From contig NZ_QNUM01000005.1 in NCBI RefSeq assembly GCF_003574655.1, positions 372,001 through 436,000 on the forward strand: a stretch of DNA of 64,000 bases, read 5' to 3'. Within the stretch, counting starts at the first letter, position 1, and each line of letters opens with the position of its first letter. The notes below the pieces were generated by a model that was not told where the DNA came from, did not search any database, and was given only the letters and a program-made list of their open reading frames with translations. The translations under genes were made by a program, and so were the position numbers. This document shows, one piece after another, positions 53,641 to 62,565 of this stretch. The DNA is from Cohaesibacter haloalkalitolerans (lineage in GTDB: Bacteria; Pseudomonadota; Alphaproteobacteria; Rhizobiales; Cohaesibacteraceae).

Positions 53641-53819
53641 GCCTCTTGAACAAACCGGTGGCCAGCGCCAGAAGTTGGCCACCGGCTTTCCGATGGACCC
53701 CGAAGAAAACCGACGGGGTGATCTTTCATGGCTATCAGGCCCAACAAGGGGCAGAGCCGTGTCGAATCCAAACGGGCAGGGGGCGTGTCCAACTGCTCAG
53801 GATTTTCCACGAGGAGGAA

Positions 53820-54881
53820 ATGGAATTGGCTCTCTCAACAATCGAACATGTTGTCATTGGAACGATCGATGGCAAGGAGGTCGATGCCTACCGCATCACC
53901 GGCGGCGAGACCACCATCGAAGTGATGACCTACGGCGCCATCCTGACACGGGTACTGCGCCCGGATCGCAATGGCAAGGTCGAGGACATTGTGCTCGGCT
54001 ACGACAATCCGGCGAGCTATGTGAACAACCCGGGCAATGCAGGAGCGATTTGCGGTCGCTTTTCCAACCGCATCAACCTTGGCCGGTTCACCCTTGAGGG
54101 CGAGAAAATCCAGTTGCCGACCAACAGCGGCCCGCACCATCTGCACGGTGGGTTGCCCGGCTATGGCAAACGCTTCTGGCTGGCTGACCCCAACCCGGAA
54201 CAAAACTCCGTGACCTTCCGGCTGCACAGCCCTGATGGTGACCAGAACTACCCCGGAACATTGGAAGCAACCGCAACATACCGGGTAGACGGCATGGGCG
54301 CGTTGGAGCTGACCATGGAGGCGGTGACCGATAAGACCACCATCGTCAACATGATCTATCATGGCTACTGGAATTTGGCCGGGCACGCTAGTGGCAGCGT
54401 AACAGACCAGAAGCTCTGCATTCTGGCTGATCACTATACGCTGGTCACGCCTGAGAAGATCCCGACGGGCGAGATTGCTCCGGTTGAGGGAACCCCGTTT
54501 GACTTCAATAAACCACACTCGATAGGCGACATGATCGCCGATGCTTGGCCTGATGGCGGTTATGACCACAATCTGTGTCATACTGTTTATGATGGCAAGA
54601 TGCGGCTGACGGCAAGGGCTTGCGATCCGGCCAGCGGTCGCGGGTTCGAGCTTTACTCTAACCAGCCCGGCGTCCAGTTCTACACGGCAAATCATTTCAA
54701 GGCTCTGCCAACCGAAGGCAAGGATGGGGCGCTCTATGAGACCTATCCCGGATTCGCCCTGGAAACACAGCACTATCCGGATTCGCCTAACCACCCCGAC
54801 TTCCCGTCCGTGACCCTGAAACCGGGAGAGACCTACAGCAACCGGATGAAATTTGTCTTCTCAAAAGACATGGCGCTTTGA
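53820..54881 (+). CDS. galM: Aldose 1-epimerase (mutarotase)
   Basis: A 353-residue galactose-mutarotase-fold enzyme: GAICGRFSNRINLGRF, the substrate His in NSGPHHLHGGLPGYGKRFW, VNMIYHGYWNLAGH with the catalytic His, and the C-terminal ETQHYPDSPNHPDFPS with the catalytic Glu. It interconverts sugar anomers before catabolism. ATG 53820 follows GAGGAGGA; upstream codons to 53646 are not used. It is the last gene of the sugar operon, 179 bases after transketolase. Confidence 0.9.
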   Translation: MELALSTIEHVVIGTIDGKEVDAYRITGGETTIEVMTYGAILTRVLRPDRNGKVEDIVLGYDNPASYVNNPGNAGAICGRFSNRINLGRFTLEGEKIQLPTNSGPHHLHGGLPGYGKRFWLADPNPEQNSVTFRLHSPDGDQNYPGTLEATATYRVDGMGALELTMEAVTDKTTIVNMIYHGYWNLAGHASGSVTDQKLCILADHYTLVTPEKIPTGEIAPVEGTPFDFNKPHSIGDMIADAWPDGGYDHNLCHTVYDGKMRLTARACDPASGRGFELYSNQPGVQFYTANHFKALPTEGKDGALYETYPGFALETQHYPDSPNHPDFPSVTLKPGETYSNRMKFVFSKDMAL

Positions 54882-54991
54882 AGTCGCCAAATTCTTGTCG
54901 CGCCACATTGGGAGCTGGCGACAGACAAGGGCAGACTGGTCAATGAACTTCCTGAGGCGGGGCGAAACTCACGACCCCACCAAACCTCAAC

Positions 54992-55030
54992 TGGCAAGCT
55001 GTCAATTCCTCCGCAGCTTGCCAATTTTTG
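54992..55030 (+). terminator. Terminator of the sugar operon
   Basis: TGGCAAGCTG (54992-55001) pairs perfectly with CAGCTTGCCA (55014-55023) around 12 bases, followed by ATTTTTG. It is 111 bases past the aldose epimerase stop. Confidence 0.8.
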
Positions 55031-55097
55031 TCGCGATGAACGCGCAAGACACCATGAGACTGACGACGAATGCCTGGCCGTTAGCGAGTCGTCCGCC

Positions 55098-55256
55098 ATG
55101 CTGAAGAGGATTGATAATGAGACTATGGCGATGAGTGTGTTTGAAAGAGCTAGATCTCCACTCGTCTATGAAAGTGGAAGCCCATTTCTGCCTGAAGAAG
55201 GCGGAGTTACAAGAATTGATTTTGAAATTAACAGTGCCTTGCAGTGCAATGTCTAA
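55098..55256 (+). CDS. Short open frame, 52 codons, unknown
   Basis: From ATG 55098 to TAA 55254-55256 the frame encodes 52 residues (starts MLKRIDNETMAMSVFERARS, ends NSALQCNV). Three AGA codons and the base composition are unlike neighbouring genes. No good ribosome site precedes it. I do not recognise the product; it may be a remnant of a larger gene or chance. Confidence 0.3.
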   Translation: MLKRIDNETMAMSVFERARSPLVYESGSPFLPEEGGVTRIDFEINSALQCNV

Positions 55257-55759
55257 ACTGTGCTGCCAAAATAGGAAGCAGAGAAAGTAACAAAATAGGA
55301 TCTGGTAATGAAAAGGAATAAAACATCCCTTGGGCCTTGTTGTATGACTAATGAACTACTTAATTTGGGCAATGTCAAGGCAAGTTGTCGGGTAACTTTT
55401 TGCAATGATATATGTATAATAACTTATGTCTAATTATTGTGCAAATTATTCCAAATCTTGCGAATTTAGAAAAGTAAGAAAACGACGAAAATCTGCAATT
55501 GTTGATTGAAGCAAGACGCGACAGAATGAAATTCTGCTTAATTGTTGGGCTGAATCAAAAAGATTGCGGAAACTTTGTTCGGCTGAACATTATCTGTGAT
55601 ATTTGCGCGTCTGTGTCTTAAATGCTATCGCTAGACGCTGGTAACGCGCTGGTGCCCGTTGCCATATCCTTCCTCATCTCGTTTCCTGCACGAATGATTA
55701 CATCCGATATCAATCTCTCATTCCTTGACTGGAAGACAATGAATTTTTGAAAGGTCGTC

Positions 55760-56944
55760 ATGATAGAGTTTCTCACGCGCGAGCGCTTGCGTCTAAGAGC
55801 GAGCGGAAAATGGGTGGATTTTGCTGAAGATATCCTGCCTTCCAACCCGGCAGAAATGGACTTCGCCATTGCGCCCGTTATCATGAATGCGCTGCAGTCC
55901 ACGGTGGACAATCAGAAGTTCGGCTACGCTTCCCATGGTGACGGAGGCCCTGAAGCTAGGCTCAAGGCTGCCTTCAAACAGCGCATGAAGGATCGTTTTG
56001 ATTGGGAAATCGACACTGCAACCACGCTGCCGGTCAGCAATCTGGTGCAGGCAGTAGCCGCCTCCATATGGGCTTTCTCGGAGGAGGGTGACGGCGTTGC
56101 TCTTCAGGTGCCAGCCTATCCGATGTTCCATGCTGCGATTGCCCAGACGCGTCGAACGGCCGTCTGCAACATCATGCCGGTTGTCGACGGGCGTTATGAA
56201 CTTGATGTCGCGGCACTTGAGCGCCAGATCGGAGAAGGCGTCAGGATTCTGTTGCTCTGCCATCCGCACAACCCGACTGGTCGGGTCTTCTCCAAAGAAG
56301 AGCTGGAACCGCTGGCACAGTTGGCTAAAGCGCATGGCTTGACGATCATTTCCGATGAGATTCACAGCGACATCCTGTTTGACGGGCTGACCCATGTTCC
56401 TTTCGCAAAGATGTTCCCTGATCTTGCTGAGCGAACCATTACGCTCTACTCCGCCTCGAAGACCTTCAATATTCCGGGTCTTGCCTGTGCCGTGATGCAT
56501 TTCGGCTCTGACAAGTTGCAGGCAGAGTTCGAGCAGAAAGTGCCTGCCATGTTGCTCGGCCACCCCGGCATAACGGGGCTGGTTGCAACCACGGCTGCCT
56601 GGGAAGAGGGGGACGGCTGGGCTCGAGAAAACCTTGCGGTTCTGGAAAGCAATCGCGATCACTTCGTCGAGCGCTTCTGGAAAGAAATGCCGCAAGTGGG
56701 CTTGTGCAAGCCGCAAGCAACCTACCTTGCCTGGGTTGATTTTTCGGCCTTTACCATTTCCGGTTCACCATTTGAATTCCTGCGTGACAAAGGGCGCGTC
56801 ATGGGAGGCAACGGGGCCAACTTTGGCAAGGGCTACGAGCAATTTGTCCGGTTCAATTATGCGACGTCGCCTGAGATTCTGGATGAGAAGATCGATCGCA
56901 TCTTCAGGGCACTCAAATCGAACAGCAATGATCTGCCGAACTGA
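55760..56944 (+). CDS. PatB/MalY-type PLP-dependent C-S lyase
   Basis: A 394-residue fold-type-I aminotransferase-like enzyme of the MalY/PatB subgroup. The PLP lysine is Lys 234 in LYSASKTFNIPGLACAVMHF; LLLCHPHNPTGRVFSKEEL and ISDEIHSDILF give the Asn-Pro-x-Gly and PLP Asp/Tyr regions; the N-terminus has WVDFAEDILPSNPAEMDFAI. The family cleaves cystathionine or related thioethers by beta-elimination. AAGGT precedes ATG 55760. It stands alone after the AT-rich gap, with a strong terminator behind. Confidence 0.88.
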   Translation: MIEFLTRERLRLRASGKWVDFAEDILPSNPAEMDFAIAPVIMNALQSTVDNQKFGYASHGDGGPEARLKAAFKQRMKDRFDWEIDTATTLPVSNLVQAVAASIWAFSEEGDGVALQVPAYPMFHAAIAQTRRTAVCNIMPVVDGRYELDVAALERQIGEGVRILLLCHPHNPTGRVFSKEELEPLAQLAKAHGLTIISDEIHSDILFDGLTHVPFAKMFPDLAERTITLYSASKTFNIPGLACAVMHFGSDKLQAEFEQKVPAMLLGHPGITGLVATTAAWEEGDGWARENLAVLESNRDHFVERFWKEMPQVGLCKPQATYLAWVDFSAFTISGSPFEFLRDKGRVMGGNGANFGKGYEQFVRFNYATSPEILDEKIDRIFRALKSNSNDLPN

Positions 56945-56964
56945 TCAAACTCCGAAGCAAAAAA

Positions 56965-57001
56965 GCCCCCTTTCTTCAGTTGGTTGAAAGGGGGCTTTTA
57001 T
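56965..57001. terminator. Bidirectional terminator between the PatB-type and MATE genes
   Basis: GCCCCCTTTC (56965-56974) pairs with GAAAGGGGGC (56986-56995), preceded by AAAAAA and followed by TTTTAT, so it can work for the plus-strand PatB-type gene and for the minus-strand MATE gene ending at 57050. Confidence 0.92.
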
Positions 57002-57049
57002 GTTTCTGCGCGCAGTGAAGATCATATCGAATCAATCACGCGGCAGTTC

Positions 57050-58450
57050 TTATTGAGCAGGCTGGCTGCCGAGGTCTTCACCGGATTTGCCGGGTTCGTC
57101 ATGTTTGGGCAGATACTTGGCCAGATGCGGATACACCAGTGCAATCGATATCAGAATGGCCATGACGTCGGCGACCGGTTGCGCATAGACCACGCCGGAA
57201 AGCCCGAACAGGTGGTTGAGCACAAAGATCATGGGAATGAAGATGAAACCCTGACGACTGACCGACAAGACCAGAGATTCCTTTGCCGCTCCCATTGCTT
57301 GCAACGTGTTGATGTAAATGAACATGATGCCGATGACCGGGCCGGTTAGCAGAAGCGCTCTCACGAAGCGGACACCCTGATCATAGACGGCTTGATCCTC
57401 GATAAAGGCATTGACGATGTAGCCCGAGCCAAGCCAGCTGACGAAGGTCAGCACAGACCCCATGACGAGGGCATAGACGATGGCGGTTTGCAGCACCGAC
57501 CGGAAGCGCGCCGAATTTTTCGCGCCATAGTTATAGCCAAGCAGCGGCTGGATACTGACACCAAGCCCGATCTGCAACAGAACCGCAATCATCGAAACCT
57601 TCGTGGCCACTCCCATGGCTGCAAGGGCAATGTCGCCATAGCTCGACAGCACATTGTTGAGCACGATAACCGACGTGCTCATCAATACGTTGTTGAGGGC
57701 TGCGGGAACCCCGATGGCGACGACAGGCCACAGCACACCTCGAATTCGGAAGTCTGACATACTGATGGAAAGCGAGGTCTTGTTGCCAGCCACGAGGCGC
57801 CAGAAATAGAGCGAGGAGACGATGTTGCCGATAAGGGTGGCGATGGCCGCACCCGCAACGCCCATTTCGAGTGTAAGGATGAAAAGCGGATCAAGGATGA
57901 TGTTGAGGCCTGTGCCGAGCATCATGCCGAACATTGCTTCCTTTGCCTTGCCTGCAGCACGGACAATGTTGCCAAACGCGACACCCATGATGACGAATGG
58001 CGCGCTGGGGGCCACATACATCAGGTAATCGCGGGTAGGGGCGATGGTGTTCTCGCTGACGCCGATAGCATTCAGTATGCGCGGCATTTCAACAAGAAAC
58101 ACGCCGGCGAATATGATGCCGACGATCCATGAGGTATAGAAACAGAAGGAACTGACGGCGTTGGCAAATCCTGGACGTTTTTCGCCAAGTGCGCGGGAGA
58201 TGACGGATGTGCCGCCAATACCGATCAGGTTGCCAGTCGCCATGAAGAGCAGGAACACCGGCGTAGCAAGGGACACAGCGGCCACCTGAAACGGATCATT
58301 GGTCTGGCCGACAAAGAAGGTATCGGCAATGTTGTAGACGAGAATGACAACCATGCCAGCCACGGTCGGCAGGGCGTTGACGAGAATGGCGCGCGGGACG
58401 GGCATTCGTTCAAACAGGTAGTTCTCATGTGAGGTATCTTGCGGTTTCAT
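57050..58450 (-). CDS. MATE-family efflux transporter
   Basis: A 466-residue polytopic protein with about twelve helices in two MatE domains. The N-terminal half has RAILVNALPTVAGMVVILVY and DTFFVGQTNDPFQVAAVSLA; the second half has QIGLGVSIQPLLGYNYGA. MATE proteins expel cationic drugs or metabolites in exchange for protons or sodium. ATG 58450 is 18 bases after the stop of a MarR gene on the same strand, so the two form a drug-responsive unit. Confidence 0.92.
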   Translation of the reverse strand: MKPQDTSHENYLFERMPVPRAILVNALPTVAGMVVILVYNIADTFFVGQTNDPFQVAAVSLATPVFLLFMATGNLIGIGGTSVISRALGEKRPGFANAVSSFCFYTSWIVGIIFAGVFLVEMPRILNAIGVSENTIAPTRDYLMYVAPSAPFVIMGVAFGNIVRAAGKAKEAMFGMMLGTGLNIILDPLFILTLEMGVAGAAIATLIGNIVSSLYFWRLVAGNKTSLSISMSDFRIRGVLWPVVAIGVPAALNNVLMSTSVIVLNNVLSSYGDIALAAMGVATKVSMIAVLLQIGLGVSIQPLLGYNYGAKNSARFRSVLQTAIVYALVMGSVLTFVSWLGSGYIVNAFIEDQAVYDQGVRFVRALLLTGPVIGIMFIYINTLQAMGAAKESLVLSVSRQGFIFIPMIFVLNHLFGLSGVVYAQPVADVMAILISIALVYPHLAKYLPKHDEPGKSGEDLGSQPAQ

Positions 58451-58468
58451 AAGATGGGGACTGTCCGA

Positions 58469-58915
58469 CTATTTGTTCTTATTCATGAGTTCGTGAATGT
58501 TTTCATGGAGATGCCTGAGGCTCGTTTCGAGTGCTTCGATCTGCTGTGGCGACATGCCTTTGATCATCTGCTGGTCAATGCGTTTCTTGGCGATCTGAAC
58601 CTGCGCATGGATCTTTTCTTCTGCAGGCAGCAGGACGACCAGTTTCTTGCGGCGATCGCCCCGATCCTGAACAAAGGCAACCAGATCCTTCTGCTCCAGA
58701 CGCTTCAGAACCCCGATCACCGTTGAATGTGCGATGCCGAAATGGTCCTCGATGTCTTTTTGCGAGGTATCCATTCCCTTCCGATCATTGAGAAACCGCA
58801 GAAACTTGGCCTGTGTGTGGGTCAATCCGAAAGGATGCAGTTCATTGTTCATATACTGGCTCAGTTTGTCATTGATCTGCTTGAGCAGAAAACCGACACC
58901 GGCAAACTCGGTCAT
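58469..58915 (-). CDS. MarR-family regulator of the MATE pump
   Basis: A 148-residue winged-helix regulator: LTHTQAKFLRFLNDRKGMDT, QKDIEDHFGIAHSTVIGVLK, RLEQKDLVAFVQDRGDRRKK (recognition helix and wing). ATG 58915 has GGAG upstream; an earlier in-frame start at 58972 would overlap the operator. It precedes the MATE gene and should repress it until an effector binds. A matching inverted repeat lies just before the start. Confidence 0.9.
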   Translation of the reverse strand: MTEFAGVGFLLKQINDKLSQYMNNELHPFGLTHTQAKFLRFLNDRKGMDTSQKDIEDHFGIAHSTVIGVLKRLEQKDLVAFVQDRGDRRKKLVVLLPAEEKIHAQVQIAKKRIDQQMIKGMSPQQIEALETSLRHLHENIHELMNKNK

Positions 58916-58930
58916 TAGGCTCTCCAATTT

Positions 58931-58946
58931 ATGTAGCGTGCTACAT
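58931..58946. promoter_or_regulatory. MarR operator
   Basis: ATGTAGC-GT-GCTACAT is a 7-bp perfect inverted repeat with two central bases, 16 bases before the marR start. Its size and place fit a MarR dimer site for autoregulation of marR and the pump. Confidence 0.7.
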
Positions 58947-59147
58947 TTAAGCGCAAGACATCGGCAAATCAATGAGGAAGGCGAAATAAGTTTGGAAGAA
59001 AGTTCCTCCGCTCAACAGGCCGATATGCGGAAATCGGCCCGGCATTTTTGTCTCAGGGGCGTGAAATCGGTTGCCCGACACCCTATTTCAGCCTAGGTTG
59101 CCCGCGCTTTCCAACTGGGCATGCGAGCTGTAAAGGAGAATTTTCAG

Positions 59148-60197
59148 ATGCACGGCGAATACAAGGTACATGGCGGAAAACTGGTCGTTGCCGATCTTGA
59201 CGTTCAGGACGGTGTCATGCGCAACATTCAGATTGCGGGCGACTTTTTCCTCGAACCGGCCGAAGCTCTGGAAGACATCTGTGCGGCTCTGGATGGTCTG
59301 TCTGCGACATCTTCTGTCGAGGAAATTGCCTCGGCCATCACAGCCAGGCTGGATGATGATGTTGCCATGATCGGCTTTACGCCTGAGTCTGTTGCCATCG
59401 CGGTAAGACGCGCGCTTGGTGTTTCCAAGACATGGCGTGACTACGAATGGCAGATCATCGATTCCGAAGCCGTGGCACCCGCCATGCATCTGGCCCTTGA
59501 TGAAGTTCTGGCCCGCGAAGTGGCGGCTGGTCGTCGTGCGCCAACCCTGCGCTTCTGGGAGTGGGACAGGGCGGCCATTATCATTGGCAAGTTCCAGTCG
59601 CTGAAGAATGAAGTCGACATGGATGCGACAAAGGAACTGGGCGTCCAGGTGATCCGTCGCGTCACCGGCGGTGGCGCCATGTTCGTGGAAAAGGGCACCG
59701 CGATCACCTATTCACTCTATGCTCCGGCAGAACTGGTCGCCGACATGAGCTTTGCCGATTCCTATGCCTTTCTCGACAACTGGGTGTTGAAGGCGCTCAA
59801 CGAGATCGGCATCGATGCCTTCTACAAGCCGCTCAACGACATTTCCAGCACCAAGGGCAAGATTGGCGGCGCGGCACAGAAGCGCTACCAGAAAAGCACC
59901 GTGCTGCATCACGTGACCATGGCTTATGACATGGACGCATCAAAGATGATGCAGGTGCTGCGCATCGGGCGCGAAAAACTGTCGGACAAGGGGACTGCCA
60001 GTGCGGCCAAGCGCGTTGATCCGGTCAAAAGCCAGACCGGCATGGAACGGCGCGCCGTCATCGATCACATGAAGGCAACCTTCAAGACTCTCAACGGCGG
60101 CTCGGACGGCAACATCACGCCGGAAGAATATGCCGCAGCTGAAAAGCTGGTGGCCGAAAGATTCGCAACAGAAGAATGGCTCAACCAGATCCCTTGA
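59148..60197 (+). CDS. lplA: Lipoate-protein ligase with N-terminal accessory domain
   Basis: A 349-residue protein. Residues 1 to about 90 (YKVHGGKLVVADLDVQDGVM, IQIAGDFFLEPAEALEDIC) match the lipoate-ligase accessory domain that is C-terminal in E. coli LplA and a separate LplB in some archaea. Residues ~98-349 are the catalytic domain: RRVTGGGA (170-177) and KIGGAAQKRYQKSTVLHHVT with the lipoyl-AMP Lys. It attaches lipoate to E2 and H-protein domains using ATP. ATG 59148 follows AAAGGAG by 11 bases. It ends 33 bases before the convergent lysR gene. Confidence 0.88.
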   Translation: MHGEYKVHGGKLVVADLDVQDGVMRNIQIAGDFFLEPAEALEDICAALDGLSATSSVEEIASAITARLDDDVAMIGFTPESVAIAVRRALGVSKTWRDYEWQIIDSEAVAPAMHLALDEVLAREVAAGRRAPTLRFWEWDRAAIIIGKFQSLKNEVDMDATKELGVQVIRRVTGGGAMFVEKGTAITYSLYAPAELVADMSFADSYAFLDNWVLKALNEIGIDAFYKPLNDISSTKGKIGGAAQKRYQKSTVLHHVTMAYDMDASKMMQVLRIGREKLSDKGTASAAKRVDPVKSQTGMERRAVIDHMKATFKTLNGGSDGNITPEEYAAAEKLVAERFATEEWLNQIP

Positions 60198-60230
60198 CGG
60201 ATATGTGATCGGGGGCTGAGCCTTTCGGTT

Positions 60231-61136
60231 TCAGTCCTGATGCAGAGGTGGTTCATCCACCAGTTGTTGCCGTACAAGCTTTGCGAAGTCCTGCGCCACG
60301 GAGGACTTCGCCTTGTTGGCGGAAAAACACAGAGAGAAGGAAAAGGTGATTTTCGGCCGCAGCGGCCGGATCACCACGCCCCTGCCATCCCATTGACGGG
60401 CTGAAAAAGGCTCCAGAATGCCGATGGCCAGCTTCTCGGCCACCAGCGCATAGCCGGATCCGGAATGTTGCGTGGAAAGCCAGTTGTCATTCTCGATTCC
60501 GGTTTCGCGAAACTTCTTGAAGATCTTGTTCCAGTTGAGCACACCTTCCGATGACAGCCCGATCAGGGTTTCGCCATCGAGATCGCCGTGGGTAATGACA
60601 TCCTTCTTTGCCAGCCGGTGTCCCTCGGGAATGACGCAGACAAAGGCAGCATCGATCAGAGGTTCCTGTATGACGCCAGGCAACTCGGCGGCGTGGTTCG
60701 AAACAGCAACATCCCCAGCATTGGATTGCAGGTGCCGGAAAATTTCCATCGGCATCCGCACCTCGAGACGAACTTTCGTCTCAGGATAAAGCTCATGAAA
60801 CCGCTTGAGCACTTTCGGCATCAGCGATGTTGCCAGGGCAGGGGTCGACAGTACACTGAGCAGCCCCATCTGTTCCTGCAGGATACGTTCGGCAACAGCT
60901 TCTAGTTGATCTATGCCGGCAAAGGTTCGCTCGACTTCCTGATAGAAACGTAATGCTTCTTCAGTGGGATGCAGGCGGCTTCCCTTCCTTTCAAACAATC
61001 GGAACCCGAGATTGAGCTCAAGATCGGCAATCAGGCGGCTCACCGAGGGTTGTGTCACTGCCATCATGTTTGCAGCGCCGGTAATGGTGCCGGTATTCAT
61101 CGTTGCACGAAAGGCTTCTATTTGTCGCAGTCTCAT
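60231..61136 (-). CDS. LysR-family regulator
   Basis: A 301-residue LysR-type regulator with an N-terminal helix-turn-helix (RLRQIEAFRATMNTGTITGA, AANMMAVTQPSVSRLIADLE, LFERKGSRLHPTEEA) and a two-lobe effector domain. ATG 61136 gives the family N-terminus; an earlier in-frame start at 61190 would run through the palindrome. It is divergent from an M20 deacylase gene, and probably activates that gene and the binding-protein gene beyond it. Confidence 0.92.
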   Translation of the reverse strand: MRLRQIEAFRATMNTGTITGAANMMAVTQPSVSRLIADLELNLGFRLFERKGSRLHPTEEALRFYQEVERTFAGIDQLEAVAERILQEQMGLLSVLSTPALATSLMPKVLKRFHELYPETKVRLEVRMPMEIFRHLQSNAGDVAVSNHAAELPGVIQEPLIDAAFVCVIPEGHRLAKKDVITHGDLDGETLIGLSSEGVLNWNKIFKKFRETGIENDNWLSTQHSGSGYALVAEKLAIGILEPFSARQWDGRGVVIRPLRPKITFSFSLCFSANKAKSSVAQDFAKLVRQQLVDEPPLHQD

Positions 61137-61160
61137 AAGGGGGCCGTCACCAATCAAAGT

Positions 61161-61184
61161 TATACTGTCAATATTGACAGTATA
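61161..61184. promoter_or_regulatory. Perfect 24-bp palindrome between lysR and M20 genes
   Basis: The left half TATACTGTCAAT (61161-61172) is followed at once by its exact inverse ATTGACAGTATA (61173-61184). It lies 24 bases before the lysR start and 109 before the M20 start. It is the natural recognition site for the LysR protein, which binds interrupted dyads at divergent promoters. Confidence 0.75.
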
Positions 61185-61293
61185 TAGCATCTATGCATAA
61201 AACACCAAAAAAATTCGATTTGACATTATGCTGACGCCAATTATCCATATGTATAATAATAACAAAGATATCGAGCCTCACAGGACAATTGAA

Positions 61294-62448
61294 GTGACCA
61301 AAACAGCAATCGAGTTCATTTCCAAACTGGTGTCGTTTGACACAAGCTCATACAAGTCGAACCTCGACCTCATTGATTATGTGAGAGATTATCTCGCAGG
61401 GTTCGGCATCGAGAGCACCTATGTCTACAATGAAGACAAGACAAAGGCCAACCTGTTTGCGGTCATCGGCCCAAATGTGGAAGGCGGCATTATTCTAAGC
61501 GGACACACCGATTGCGTGCCTGTGGAAGGACAGCCTTGGGATTCGGATCCCTTTAGTGTTGTTGAAAAGGATGGCCGTCTTTATGGGCGTGGTGTCGCCG
61601 ACATGAAAAGCTTTTCGGCCATTGCTCTTTCGCTTGTACCGGAGATGGTGAAGGCCGATCTCAAACGCCCGATCATTCTGGCTCTTTCCTATGATGAGGA
61701 AGTCGGTTGCATCGGCGCGCCATTCATGATCCGGGAAATCGCCAAACAGCTTCCAAAGCCAACGGCAGCCATTGTCGGCGAACCGACGCTCATGAAAATG
61801 GTCAATGCCCACAAGGGCGTCAATGTCTACAAGACCACGGTTATCGGGCAGGAAGCCCATTCCTCCAAGCTGCATCTGGGTGTCAGCGCCGTCATGACGG
61901 CAGCCAAGCTCGTCTGCTTTCTTGAAGGGCAGCTCAATTACTACAAGGAACGCAGCTTCCCCGACAGCGGCTTCGAACCTCCCTATACCACGGTTCATGT
62001 TGGCATGATCGAAGGCGGCACGGCCCCCAACATCGTGTCCCGCGAATGCTCGTTCTATTGGGACGTTCGCGACATGCCGTGGGACAAGATCAGCGACATC
62101 ACCGAGCGGTTTGAGACCTATTGTGCTGAGTTGCGGGATGAAATGCGCAAGTCTGCATCAGGCGCGGACATCGTGACTGAGGTCATCGCGGCAGCCCCGC
62201 CACTGGCCCCGGAGGATGAAGGCGCTGCCGAAATGCTACTGCGTCACCTGACCGGACAGAACACAGGAAGCGTGGTGCCCTATGGCACCGAGGGTGGCCA
62301 GTTTCAGGAAGTCGGAATTTCAACGGTGGTCTGCGGCCCCGGATCCATCGACCAGGCGCACAAGGCCAATGAATTTATTGAAGTTTCTGAAGTCGAGAAG
62401 GCCGTGTCTTTCCTGACAAAGGTAATCGACTATCAGGCAAAAAGCTGA
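61294..62448 (+). CDS. M20-family deacylase (ArgE/DapE-like)
   Basis: A 384-residue metallopeptidase-fold hydrolase. Metal and catalytic motifs: SGHTDCVPV (His 71, Asp 73), GRGVADMKSF (bridging Asp 103), YDEEVGCIGA (Glu 135/136), AAIVGEPTLM, and the dimer-domain GTAPNIVS; the final metal site lies in GTEGGQF. It resembles acetylornithine deacetylase but the LysR control and a peptide-type binding protein downstream suggest catabolism of an N-acyl amino acid or a related amide. GTG 61294 gives the ArgE-like start with AGGA upstream; ATG 61228 is possible. Confidence 0.88.
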   Translation: MTKTAIEFISKLVSFDTSSYKSNLDLIDYVRDYLAGFGIESTYVYNEDKTKANLFAVIGPNVEGGIILSGHTDCVPVEGQPWDSDPFSVVEKDGRLYGRGVADMKSFSAIALSLVPEMVKADLKRPIILALSYDEEVGCIGAPFMIREIAKQLPKPTAAIVGEPTLMKMVNAHKGVNVYKTTVIGQEAHSSKLHLGVSAVMTAAKLVCFLEGQLNYYKERSFPDSGFEPPYTTVHVGMIEGGTAPNIVSRECSFYWDVRDMPWDKISDITERFETYCAELRDEMRKSASGADIVTEVIAAAPPLAPEDEGAAEMLLRHLTGQNTGSVVPYGTEGGQFQEVGISTVVCGPGSIDQAHKANEFIEVSEVEKAVSFLTKVIDYQAKS

Positions 62449-62565
62449 ATCGCTTCAAACCCGATGGAAACTTTGTTTTATCGGGCTTGTGCAAAAGGCA
62501 TTCACGTAACAAACTGCAAAATTCAAAGCAGAGACTGTCATCTTGTAATAAAAAGGGAACCGCAA

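Larger units (their letters stand above)
54882..55759. other. Long, largely non-coding AT-rich interval
   Basis: An 878-base stretch. From about 55100 to 55750 the composition shifts to AT-rich, unlike all neighbours. Near its start GCCAAATTCTTGTCGCG (54886-54902) is closely repeated as GCCAATTTTTGTCGCG (55020-55035), each next to hairpin-forming sequence. Apart from the terminator at 54992-55030 and a 52-codon open frame at 55098-55256, I see no gene. The composition could mark acquired or decayed DNA; the last part holds the promoter of the next gene. Confidence 0.5.

Noticed and set aside
55618-55911. 97-codon minus-strand open frame at the PatB-type gene start
   Set aside because: It overlaps the start of a real gene antisense and has no protein features; the AT-rich gap makes chance frames likely.
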